A DNA stretch of 64,000 bases from Acidobacteriota bacterium (GTDB lineage: Bacteria; Acidobacteriota; Terriglobia; Terriglobales; Acidobacteriaceae). This document shows positions 54,983 to 63,330 of this stretch, piece by piece. The DNA lies in NCBI GenBank assembly GCA_018268915.1, contig JAFDVQ010000005.1, positions 186,001 to 250,000 of the forward strand, written 5' to 3'. Each line of letters opens with the position of its first letter. The first letter of the stretch is position 1. Both the position numbers and the translations under genes were made by a program. The notes below the pieces were generated by a model. The model was given only the letters and a program-made list of their open reading frames with translations, made no database searches and was not told the DNA's origin.

Positions 54983-56410
54983 TCAGCAGATCTGGGCGAA
55001 AGGAATGCTCAGCAGCGAAGCGAGCTTTCGGAGCTTGCTCGCCTGATGCCCGACACCTACGGCACAATGGTGCGCTGGCCCCTGTTCATTCCACGCTTCG
55101 ACGAACCCCCGCGCACCGATCGGAAACCTGTAGTGGCTGTTCGTATTGCCAATCTGGAGAACCTCTCCCGGAACAGAGTCGCCTTGCGCGGCGACAAATT
55201 TGAATCCAGATTTTTCATCTTCGACGACGGAGAACAGAGTAACTGGGCCATGCTTCACGCTCATCTCCACGGACAATCCCCGTCCAACCTTGCCGTGGTA
55301 CACGCTCAATGGCTTCACCTTGGTTTTGTTCTCTGCGATAGCGACGTGCCCCGGACCGTCGTGCCCCATCAGCACATGATCTAGATTCAGATCCAGCGCA
55401 TAGTACTCCGTGAAGGAGCCGCCCGCTCCCAATGCGTCCATGATCTTCATCGCAAGTACGTTTTTCACTTCATACTCGCCGGCAACGGGGACTCCACGCG
55501 CCATCATCAGAGAAGCGCCGAGAATGATCGAGCTCATCGTGTCTTCATTGGCGGGCACGCCGCTGCCCATGTAGTAGTACGCCATCGATTGCAAATCATG
55601 CGTTTCCACAAGCCTGTCCAGCGCCACTGAAGTTTGGGCCGCACGCAACAGCTCTTCCTCCACGCAGTCCGGCTGTACATCAAACTGCTTCTGGAAGTCG
55701 CTTACGCGCTCAACAATCTCCGATTCGCTTACTGCTCCTCGAACCGCGCTGAGCTCGTCCACTTCAAGCTGCTCGATATGGCACCCAAATGTGATCGCAA
55801 CCTGAGTCAGGTCGGTGGCAATGTCAAGCATCCCGCCGTAGTAGTGCCCCATGAGTCCCAGCCGGTTCGTAGAAAGAACCTTCTTGACTCGAGCGGCGTC
55901 AACCCATGCCGCAATCTCCTCCCAGGTGGATTCATCTTCGAGAGTCCCTGTCACCTGGTGGAACGGGATCTTTGCCCGGCGCAATACATTCGCGATCTCC
56001 GGGACGCTGCATGCCGAACAGAAAGCGAGCCATTCGCCAGTCATGGCGGTGCGGTCTGGCAGCCGGTTGAAGGCCGCATAGTCGATTGCCGCTTCAGGCT
56101 GCACGTTGAGAACAAGTACGGGCACCTGCGCTCGCTGGACAATCGGCAAAACCGTGCTGGAAAGAGCGTACGTCGTCACATAAACGATCAAGAAATCAAC
56201 ATCTGCGCGGCGACAGGCGTGACCGGCTTCACGCCCTTTTTGCGGCGTATCGACCAAGCCGAGGTTCTCCACGATGGCGCCGGTTTTGCGGATGCGCTCC
56301 GCCACCTGGCTCAGATACCCATCCAGTCGGTCGCGCAACCCGGTGAACTGCGGCCAGTATGCATCCAGCCCGATCCCGCAGAGCCCTACTCGCAGATTCG
56401 ATGGCCCCAT
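54983..56410 (-). CDS. L-fucose/L-arabinose isomerase-family protein
   Basis: A 475-residue cytoplasmic protein of the FucI/AraA superfamily. It begins LRVGLCGIGLDAYWPQFTGL; middle parts include VDFLIVYVTTYALSSTVLPI, RLGLMGHYYGGMLDIATDLT and GEYEVKNVLAMKIMDALGAG, and the C-terminal part has a metal-site region (DHVLMGHDGPGHVAIAENK) like fucose isomerases. It begins directly after the GH39 stop (no gap) and is translationally coupled. True FucI and AraA are somewhat longer and more conserved, so the substrate may be another aldose or sugar acid; the pair with GH39 hints at a pentose such as xylose or arabinose. Confidence 0.85.
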   Translation of the reverse strand: MGPSNLRVGLCGIGLDAYWPQFTGLRDRLDGYLSQVAERIRKTGAIVENLGLVDTPQKGREAGHACRRADVDFLIVYVTTYALSSTVLPIVQRAQVPVLVLNVQPEAAIDYAAFNRLPDRTAMTGEWLAFCSACSVPEIANVLRRAKIPFHQVTGTLEDESTWEEIAAWVDAARVKKVLSTNRLGLMGHYYGGMLDIATDLTQVAITFGCHIEQLEVDELSAVRGAVSESEIVERVSDFQKQFDVQPDCVEEELLRAAQTSVALDRLVETHDLQSMAYYYMGSGVPANEDTMSSIILGASLMMARGVPVAGEYEVKNVLAMKIMDALGAGGSFTEYYALDLNLDHVLMGHDGPGHVAIAENKTKVKPLSVYHGKVGRGLSVEMSVKHGPVTLFSVVEDEKSGFKFVAAQGDSVPGEVLQIGNTNSHYRFPIGARGFVEAWNEQGPAHHCAVGVGHQASKLRKLASLLSIPFAQIC

Positions 56411-57931
56411 TCACTTCACCTTTAGAACGGTCACGGCAAAGGGAGCCAGTTTTATTTCGCTGCCCTGCACCGATCCAGAACGCGGTTCCTCGTCTCCGGT
56501 TTCCTCATCAACGGTCAGCGAAGACGCGCCGCTCAGGTCCTCAGCAATCTGGACCACTTTTTCGGTGTTCGTCTTGTTAACAAGCAACACCTTCTTTCCG
56601 TCAGACGTGATGAATCCTTGCTCAGTCACGCCTGCAGGCTCATCAGATTTACGGCCGACGAGTTTGTCTCCGGGATGAAAATTGTCCTTGATCAGCTTGA
56701 GAACCCAGTATCGTGAGTTTGGCTTTCCGTTGTTGTAGTCCATCATTGACACGCTTGGAAACTGCGAAGGATAGCCAACGAGTTGTGACTCTCCAATCAC
56801 ATCCACTCCCAGCTTCGACAACTCCACGAAAAGGTATCCATACAACGCGCCGGCAGCGTTCCAGTACCGATGCGGAATATGGTCCGGCATCGCTTTTGAC
56901 GCGGCAATCTCCACACCGTCCGTTGGCAGAATCACGCCAAGCTCATCCGTATCGACCTTCGTCTGTGGCGACAGCCGATCCCGAATCGCCAGAATATATC
57001 GCGTAGTGGCCAGGAACCCGTCCGCCTGATTGAAGAAAGTGTGTTGCCATCCATCCAGCGATTCGTCCATTGCTGGACTTGAGTAGAAGTGGAACGAGAT
57101 GTAATCGAGCGGAATCCCCTTCTTGTGATTCTTCGGGTTAAGGAAATGCTCGAAATACGCGGGCTTTGCTCCTGGGAATGCCAGCGCAAGTCCCATAAAC
57201 TTCGTATTCGGACTCACGCGTCGAATGCCTTCTACAATCGCGTCGTAGCGCTTCGTGTAGTCCTCGGGCGCTGTGCTGTGCTCTATGTCGGGCTCGTTGA
57301 GCACCTCCCAGTACGGGAAGGTGTAGTGGTATCCCGAGTCATGCCGCTTGCCGTTCTCATCTGTAAAGCCGCCTTGCGTGAACCAGCTAACCAGGCGACC
57401 AAAATAGTCGCCAAGTTCCTTGCCGGTAGGATCCCGCAACTCCGTACCTTTCGTGTAATCCCAGAACACCTGGTTCGGATCGTCGGGGTACTTCACAGGA
57501 GAGTCGGTCTTGAACATCCATGCGGGAATCGTGCTGAAGTTCATGATCGTAGAGTGGCCTTCCGTCGCCGCCAGCAGATCCTTCGTTACGGGATCGATAT
57601 ACGTGAAATCCCACGAAGTCTTGTCTTTCGATGGAGGCTCGAGTTCTGCCACGGCGATCTTCGGATAAGGCAGCCAGGGCACGTAACGCACATAGTCCGC
57701 CCCGAGAGCTTTCAATGCCGTGAAAGAGCCATCGTGGATGGGTGAACCCGGATTCAACATTGGGTTCGTCACCACCTGCAGTGTGGGCGTCGATTTAGAA
57801 ACGATCACAACTTTGTCCCAGTCGATCTCCACTTTCTCTTGCTTCTTTTCTTGCGAAAGTGCTGGAATCCCAATCGCCGCGGCAGCAATCAAAGTTGCTA
57901 CGCCGCCCATGCCAAGACGTGACTTTCTCAC
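56411..57931 (-). CDS. GH39-like glycoside hydrolase
   Basis: A 506-residue secreted enzyme of clan GH-A. A signal peptide (GGVATLIAAAAIGIPALSQ) leads to a TIM barrel; the acid/base Glu213 is in PYWEVLNEPDIEHS and the nucleophile Glu330 in KVDTDELGVILP. DYISFHFYSSPAMDESLDGW lies between. A C-terminal beta domain starts near residue 420. GH39 includes beta-xylosidases and alpha-iduronidases; this sequence fits the family loosely, so another GH-A activity is possible. The start is GTG at 57931 behind a strong GAGGGGG. It is divergent from GH106 and coupled to the isomerase-like gene. Confidence 0.8.
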   Translation of the reverse strand: MRKSRLGMGGVATLIAAAAIGIPALSQEKKQEKVEIDWDKVVIVSKSTPTLQVVTNPMLNPGSPIHDGSFTALKALGADYVRYVPWLPYPKIAVAELEPPSKDKTSWDFTYIDPVTKDLLAATEGHSTIMNFSTIPAWMFKTDSPVKYPDDPNQVFWDYTKGTELRDPTGKELGDYFGRLVSWFTQGGFTDENGKRHDSGYHYTFPYWEVLNEPDIEHSTAPEDYTKRYDAIVEGIRRVSPNTKFMGLALAFPGAKPAYFEHFLNPKNHKKGIPLDYISFHFYSSPAMDESLDGWQHTFFNQADGFLATTRYILAIRDRLSPQTKVDTDELGVILPTDGVEIAASKAMPDHIPHRYWNAAGALYGYLFVELSKLGVDVIGESQLVGYPSQFPSVSMMDYNNGKPNSRYWVLKLIKDNFHPGDKLVGRKSDEPAGVTEQGFITSDGKKVLLVNKTNTEKVVQIAEDLSGASSLTVDEETGDEEPRSGSVQGSEIKLAPFAVTVLKVK

Positions 57932-58019
57932 AGATCCCCCTCAAGAAACTCATCCGAAAAACTAGAGCAAAATCGCCGAACTGGCAAACGATTTCGCGAT
58001 CCGTAAGAAGTTTACGTCC

Positions 58020-58033
58020 TGAAACTGTCCCGA
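58020..58033 (-). promoter_or_regulatory. Half-site like the rhaT/GH106 element, upstream of GH39
   Basis: On the minus strand CGGGACAGTTTCA, about 90 bases before the GH39 start codon, matches GGAAACAGTTTCA of the rhaT element at 11 of 13 positions by eye. It may be a weaker operator in the divergent GH39/GH106 region (57932-58283), which holds no gene. Confidence 0.35.
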
Positions 58034-58214
58034 TGGCAATTCCCTTTCTCTGTTGTATCCGCCCGCCGGAAGCACGCCAGACCGGCGACTCCGCTCTGAA
58101 TCAACCACGGCCCATCAGGACCCAGAGAGTTCATATGAGAATTTTTTTCCCTTCCGAATGATTATGGTTTCCTGCTAGAGTTCTCCCGCATAAGTTCAGC
58201 TCAATTTTCCTGGC

Positions 58215-58230
58215 TTGGAACTCAGTTTCA
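58215..58230 (+). promoter_or_regulatory. Candidate operator upstream of GH106
   Basis: TTGGAACTCAGTTTCA lies 54-69 bases before the GH106 start. It shares TTGGAA and AGTTTCA with the rhaT element TTGGAAACAGTTTCA, which is 60-74 bases before its start; the centre differs by one base in length. Confidence 0.45.
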
Positions 58231-58283
58231 GCCTGCCCTAAAATGCCAACCGTTCTGTTTTCCTGTTAGCGAAAGGAGAAGTA

Positions 58284-61200
58284 ATGAGTCGCCAGGCCTT
58301 GAAAATGCTCGCCTCTTCCCTATGTGTCGCCGCCATGATGGCGGGGGCGCAGGATAAGACCTCATCCGATTCTTTGAAGAGCGGCTTCCAGAATCCTCCT
58401 CAAAGTGCCCGTCCTCGCGTCTGGTGGCACTGGATGAACGGCAATATCACCAAAGAAGGCATCAAGCTCGACCTAGACTGGATGCATCACGTTGGATTGG
58501 CTGGCTTCCAGAACTTCGACGCCGCGCTGCAAACGCCTCAGGTGGTTGACCACCGTCTCGCATACATGACGCCAGAGTGGAAAGACGCTTTCAAATACGC
58601 GATAACGGTCGGCAATCAGTATGGGATGGAGATGGCGATTGCCGGATCGCCCGGCTGGAGCGAAAGCGGTGGCCCGTGGGTACCCGGCGCCGAGGGAATG
58701 AAGAAGTATGTCTGGAGTGAGACCGCGGTGGAAGGTGGCAAACCCTTCACAGGCGAACTGAAGCACCCTCCAAGCAACACAGGAGCCTTTCAGAATATCG
58801 GCATCCACGACGCGTTGGGCACTCCTGACGGCCCAAATAAGATTCCGGAGTACTACGCAGACGCTGCAGTCTTCGCATATAGGAAAAGTGCCAGCGACGC
58901 GTCGCTTGAAAAGCTGAATGCGAAGATCACCTCCAATGGCGATTCACTTGAACCTGCCATGCTGTCTGACGGTGACCTGGAAAAAGCAACGACCATTCCG
59001 ATTCCAAAGGAAGGCGAAGTTTCCTGGATCCAGTATGAATTTCCGCAGGCGCAATCCATTCGCTCAATCACCTTCGTCACGAAGGCGCCCGGCTGGATAG
59101 AGCAGATGGTCGCCCAAATGTCGCCTCCCGAGTTGAATCTGGAGTCCAGCGAGGATGGACAAAATTTCAAGCTCGTTACAAAGCTTGAGACCACGGATGC
59201 TCCCGAACATACAATTTCCTTCGCCCCAGTCACCGCAAAATACTTCCGCGTTACGTTCAAGCGGACGCCGCCTCCGCCGCTTCCCGACTGGGCTTCCGGG
59301 ATCGATCCCGCTTCCCTCGGCTTCAGCAAGCTGCCTCCTGCGCCGACGAAATACGAAGTAGCAGAAATGGCGCTCCACTCCGGCGCGCGCGTAGATCATT
59401 TCGAGGAGAAGGCAGCCTTCGTTCCCGAGGACGATCTCTACAAATTCGCTACACCCTCCGTCGGACAGAGAGATGCGGTCGCAAAAGCCGATGTCGTCGA
59501 TCTGACCTCGAAGATGAGCGCTGATGGGAAGCTCGACTGGACGCCGCCTGCCGGCGATTGGGTTGTGGTCCGTCTCGGATATTCCCTTCTCGGCATCACC
59601 AATCACCCTGCGACTCCTGAGGCCACCGGTCTTGAAGTCGACAAGCTCGATCGGCGGTTCGTCAAGAATTACTTCGAGAAGTACCTCGACAGCTACAAAG
59701 AAACAGTTGGCTCCGATCTGATCGGCAAAAATGGCATTCACTACGTCATCAACGACAGCTGGGAAGCCGGTTCACAAAACTGGACCGACACTATGCTCGT
59801 TCAGTTCAAGAAGCTCCGCGGGTATGATCCTCTTCCCTGGCTACCGGTGCTTACAGGTCAGGTGGTTGAGAGCGCTGAAGCAAGCGACCGCTTCCTCTGG
59901 GACTTCCGCAAGACAATCGCCGATCTCACATCAACCGAGCACTACCGCCAGCTGGAAGACACGCTCCACGAGTGGGGCATGGAGCATTATGGCGAGTCTC
60001 ACGAAGGTCGTCGGGCCTTCATTGCCGATGGCATGGAAGTGAAGAAGTACAACGAGGTCCCGATGAGCGCCATGTGGACCCAGACTCCGGGCGTGAACAA
60101 GGAAACGTTCGGCTACAACGCTGACGACCGCGAATCGGCTTCCGTCGCGCATATCTACGGCCAGAACATTGCCGCTGCCGAATCCATGACTGCGGCCGCC
60201 GCTCCATGGGCATGGTCGCCTGCAACCTTGAAGCCGACGGCAGATCAGGAGTTCCTGAACGGCATCAATCGCTTCGTCATTCACGAGTCTGCTCACCAGC
60301 CCCTGGTCGGAAAAGCTCCCGGCATGACGCTTGGACCATTTGGTCAGTGGTTCAATCGCAATGAAACCTGGGCGGACCAGGCAGGGGTCTGGATCGACTA
60401 TCTCGCGCGCACGAGCTTCATGCTGCAACAGGGGAAGTTCGGAGCTGACCTGATCTACTTCTATGGCGAAGATTCAAACCTCACAGCCATCTTCGATAAG
60501 AAGTCTCCCGATGTCCCGGCTGGCTATGGCTTTGACTACGTGAACGCGGACGCCTTGATCAACGAGTTGCACGTCGCTAATGGACGCCTCGAAACCAAAG
60601 GAGGCATGAGCTATCGTCTCCTCGGTCTCGATCCCTACAGCAAGCACATGTCTCTACCGGTTCTGCGCGCCATCCACAAGCTCGTCGAAGAAGGCGCGAC
60701 CGTTGCAGGACCCAAGCCAAGTGATGATCCAAGCCTCGCCGACGATAGCGCAGAGTTCCAGAAGCTCAACGACGATCTCTTCGGCGACGGCAAGGGCACT
60801 CACAAGGTTGGAAAGGGCACCGTATACGCTGGCCAGAATCTCGCTGACGTCTTCCACTCTCTAAACGTGGAACCCGACTTCGACTACACCAAACCCGAAG
60901 CAGACACTCGGCTTGAGTTTGTTCACAGGAGGCTGAGTGACGGAGATGTCTACTTCGTCGACAACCGAGGCGACAACGGCCACAAGGTGGACGCAACTTT
61001 CCGCGTCGCTGGGAAAGAGCCTGAGCTCTGGCACGCTGAGACAGGCAAGTCCGAACCCGTCAGCTACAAAGTTGCCGGCGGACGCACAACCGTTCCTCTT
61101 GATCTTGAGCCTTGGGGCAGCGTCTTCGTCGTGTTCCGGAAGTCCAGTTCCGCAACGAATCGCACCATTCCTGAGGGCCAGAAAAAGGATCTCGCATCCC

Positions 61201-61667
61201 TCGACGGCTCATGGAAGGTCAGTTTCCAAAGCGGTCGCGGCGCTCCAGATTCCGTTACGCTCGACAAACTCGCCTCATGGAGTGAAAACTCCGATGCTGG
61301 CGTCAAGTACTTCTCCGGCGTCGGTACCTACACGAAGTCGTTCGAGGTTCCTTCTATGCCAAAGGGAGCACAGGTCTGGATTGATCTCGGCGATGTGAAA
61401 AACCTTGCAGAAGTGTCGGTCAATGGCAAGTCACTCGGAACAGTCTGGCACGCCCCGTATCGCGTCAACGTCACTTCGGCTTTGAAATCAGGCTCCAACG
61501 AGCTAGTGGTCAAGGTGACAAACGCATGGGTCAACAGGCTAATTGGCGACGAACAGCCTGGCGCAACCAAGATCACCTTCGCCGACGTAAAACCCTACAA
61601 AGCGAACTCGCCCTTGCTGCCTTCCGGGCTGATTGGACCAGTCAGCGTCTACTCAATCAGCAAGTAG
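58284..61667 (+). CDS. GH106 alpha-L-rhamnosidase
   Basis: A 1,127-residue secreted enzyme. After a signal peptide (LASSLCVAAMMAGAQ) the protein opens with PRVWWHWMNGNITKEGIKLD and LDWMHHVGLAGFQNF, then GMEMAIAGSPGWSESGGPWV, all typical of GH106. Discoidin-like beta domains occupy about 225-370, the catalytic barrel resumes at about 400-860, and a C-terminal galactose-binding-like domain (WIDLGDVKNLAEVSVNGKSL) ends the protein. GH106 enzymes are inverting, calcium-dependent alpha-L-rhamnosidases acting on rhamnogalacturonans and rhamnosides. AAAGGAG precedes the ATG. It is upstream of rhaM and next to rhamnose genes, which agrees with the assignment. Confidence 0.92.
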   Translation: MSRQALKMLASSLCVAAMMAGAQDKTSSDSLKSGFQNPPQSARPRVWWHWMNGNITKEGIKLDLDWMHHVGLAGFQNFDAALQTPQVVDHRLAYMTPEWKDAFKYAITVGNQYGMEMAIAGSPGWSESGGPWVPGAEGMKKYVWSETAVEGGKPFTGELKHPPSNTGAFQNIGIHDALGTPDGPNKIPEYYADAAVFAYRKSASDASLEKLNAKITSNGDSLEPAMLSDGDLEKATTIPIPKEGEVSWIQYEFPQAQSIRSITFVTKAPGWIEQMVAQMSPPELNLESSEDGQNFKLVTKLETTDAPEHTISFAPVTAKYFRVTFKRTPPPPLPDWASGIDPASLGFSKLPPAPTKYEVAEMALHSGARVDHFEEKAAFVPEDDLYKFATPSVGQRDAVAKADVVDLTSKMSADGKLDWTPPAGDWVVVRLGYSLLGITNHPATPEATGLEVDKLDRRFVKNYFEKYLDSYKETVGSDLIGKNGIHYVINDSWEAGSQNWTDTMLVQFKKLRGYDPLPWLPVLTGQVVESAEASDRFLWDFRKTIADLTSTEHYRQLEDTLHEWGMEHYGESHEGRRAFIADGMEVKKYNEVPMSAMWTQTPGVNKETFGYNADDRESASVAHIYGQNIAAAESMTAAAAPWAWSPATLKPTADQEFLNGINRFVIHESAHQPLVGKAPGMTLGPFGQWFNRNETWADQAGVWIDYLARTSFMLQQGKFGADLIYFYGEDSNLTAIFDKKSPDVPAGYGFDYVNADALINELHVANGRLETKGGMSYRLLGLDPYSKHMSLPVLRAIHKLVEEGATVAGPKPSDDPSLADDSAEFQKLNDDLFGDGKGTHKVGKGTVYAGQNLADVFHSLNVEPDFDYTKPEADTRLEFVHRRLSDGDVYFVDNRGDNGHKVDATFRVAGKEPELWHAETGKSEPVSYKVAGGRTTVPLDLEPWGSVFVVFRKSSSATNRTIPEGQKKDLASLDGSWKVSFQSGRGAPDSVTLDKLASWSENSDAGVKYFSGVGTYTKSFEVPSMPKGAQVWIDLGDVKNLAEVSVNGKSLGTVWHAPYRVNVTSALKSGSNELVVKVTNAWVNRLIGDEQPGATKITFADVKPYKANSPLLPSGLIGPVSVYSISK

Positions 61668-61681
61668 TTCACTCAACGACG

Positions 61682-61718
61682 GCGGCCAGGCACACTTTAC
61701 GGGGTGCCTGGCCGCTTT
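61682..61718 (+). terminator. Hairpin terminator between GH106 and rhaM
   Basis: GCGGCCAGGCAC (61682-61693) pairs perfectly with GTGCCTGGCCGC (61704-61715) and is followed by TTT. It lies 14 bases after the GH106 stop and 25 before rhaM. It may end most transcripts and lower rhaM expression, or act as an mRNA 3' stabiliser. Confidence 0.75.
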
Positions 61719-61743
61719 GTCTGAGCCATCAGGAGACAGAACA

Positions 61744-62088
61744 ATGGTCGAACCCTCCTCGTACAGCTCTCTCAATCGCTACGCATTCATGCTGCGCATT
61801 CGCCCAGAAGCTGCTGCTGACTACGAAGCCGCCCATCGCGCAGTATGGCCTGAGATGCTTGCTCTGCTGAAGGATGCAGGCATCAGTGAGTACTCCATCT
61901 ATCGCCGAGATGAGTTGCTGATCCTTGCCCTACGTGCGAATGACTTCGATGCAGCCTGGCGCCGCATCGAGAACGATCCGGTTAACCTCCGGTGGCAGGC
62001 CGCAATGGCGCCCTACTTCGCTCCGATGGGACCGCTTCGCCCGGGTGAAAGATTTCCAATGTTCGAGGAGATCTTTTATCTGCCCTGA
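61744..62088 (+). CDS. rhaM: L-rhamnose mutarotase
   Basis: A 114-residue cytoplasmic enzyme that interconverts alpha and beta L-rhamnose. The family pattern is complete: RYAFMLRIRPEAAADYEAAH (with the catalytic His), AVWPEMLALLKDAGISEYSI, LLILALRANDFDAAWRRI, and PVNLRWQAAMAPYF. ATG at 61744 with GGAG upstream fits the family length. It supplies the anomer used by RhaA. Confidence 0.95.
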   Translation: MVEPSSYSSLNRYAFMLRIRPEAAADYEAAHRAVWPEMLALLKDAGISEYSIYRRDELLILALRANDFDAAWRRIENDPVNLRWQAAMAPYFAPMGPLRPGERFPMFEEIFYLP

Positions 62089-62101
62089 TTAAATGGACCG
62101 A

Positions 62102-63199
62102 CTAGTTCTGGTCGCCGTTCATCGTTTCCGGAGTAACCACTTTGTGCCGCACATAGTTGTACGGGGGAACGGCATAACCGCGGAGCATCGAGATCCCAAG
62201 TTGAATCAGTCGCGGCCCGTAGGTGTCAGCCTCATGCGAGATGCTACCGATCAAAGCACTCTGGCCCGATCGCATCTCCTCCAGCGCATCAGGGATGCAA
62301 TCCTGTCCCACCACCGCTATGTCGTGCTCGCGCCCGCTTTGCCTCGCGGCATCCAGCACTCCCAGCGCGCTGGAGTCCGTCGCTGCTGCAACCAGAATGC
62401 GCTGGCTTTCCGTGTGACCATCCAAAAACTCTCCAACAGCCAGCCGGCTCGGATTTCTTGAACCGCGTCCGTCAATGTGCACAAGTCTCTCTGGAGACAG
62501 ATGCCGCAGCCGCTGCTTCGCCGCCTCAAATGCTCCCGTGATTCGGCTCTGCACAAAACTTCCCGCCTCATTGAACCCGACACCAAGAACCCAATCAACA
62601 TTCCCCTTCCACTTCCTTTGTGCGTACTGAGCCAGCAGCGTCCCTGCCTCTACGCCGCACTCGAAGTTGTCAACGCCGAAATACGTTGCATTCGGATGCG
62701 GAACGTCTATCGCAATCACCGGAATATCGGCCTTCTTGAAGATGTTCGCTACCCGAGGGCCAACTGATTCCTCGGCCTGAAACTCGAGCACGAGGTCCAC
62801 GCGTTTTTCTGCGAACTCCTCGGCATTACGCACGGCCGTTTCCGTATCGAATTTGTTATCCAGCAGCAGCAGTTCTATGCCGGCCGCCGCGGCTGCTGCA
62901 GTAACGCTGCGCGATACCGCCTGCGAAAAAGGGAGATCCGCGCTTTGTACTGCGAACCCAAAGCAAAGTCGTCGCGGCCTGGCCACCAAGCGGTACTGCC
63001 CATTCTGGGTCTGAGCGACATAGCCGCGATGCACCAAGGTTTTCAGGATTCGATAGACGCTTGTCTTCGAAATACTCGTTTTCTTGTATACGTCCTCAAG
63101 ACTAATGGGACCGTGGACCTGCTCCAGAAGTTCCAGAACGTCCAGACCCTTGGAAAGAATGGGAATGAGATACAGGCGCTTGATCTTGGCTTTCGGCAA
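62102..63199 (-). CDS. Transcription regulator: IclR-type winged helix joined to a periplasmic-binding-protein-like sugar sensor
   Basis: A 365-residue cytoplasmic regulator. Residues about 12-75 form an IclR-type winged helix-turn-helix (SKGLDVLELLEQVHGPISLE, then KKTSISKTSVYRILKTLVHR and the wing GYVAQTQNGQYRL). Residues about 85-355 match a ribose-binding-like type-1 periplasmic binding fold (LPFSQAVSRSVTAAAAAAGI, IPVIAIDVPHPNATYFGVDN, VGQDCIPDALEEMRSGQSAL), as in LacI proteins, rather than the GAF-like domain of IclR. The start is TTG at 63199. It lies 131 bases downstream of rhaA on the same strand, so it probably senses L-rhamnose or a product of it. Confidence 0.85.
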   Translation of the reverse strand: MPKAKIKRLYLIPILSKGLDVLELLEQVHGPISLEDVYKKTSISKTSVYRILKTLVHRGYVAQTQNGQYRLVARPRRLCFGFAVQSADLPFSQAVSRSVTAAAAAAGIELLLLDNKFDTETAVRNAEEFAEKRVDLVLEFQAEESVGPRVANIFKKADIPVIAIDVPHPNATYFGVDNFECGVEAGTLLAQYAQRKWKGNVDWVLGVGFNEAGSFVQSRITGAFEAAKQRLRHLSPERLVHIDGRGSRNPSRLAVGEFLDGHTESQRILVAAATDSSALGVLDAARQSGREHDIAVVGQDCIPDALEEMRSGQSALIGSISHEADTYGPRLIQLGISMLRGYAVPPYNYVRHKVVTPETMNGDQN

Positions 63200-63330
63200 C
63201 TCGCTCTCACTGACCTCGCCGTTTCAATAGTGAAACTACAGGAGACAGCATACAGGTTGCGGCTCGTCTGCAGCGAGCACATCGAGCAGAGCACCTATGA
63301 CCTGTCACATATTTTGAACGAGGTTGATTT

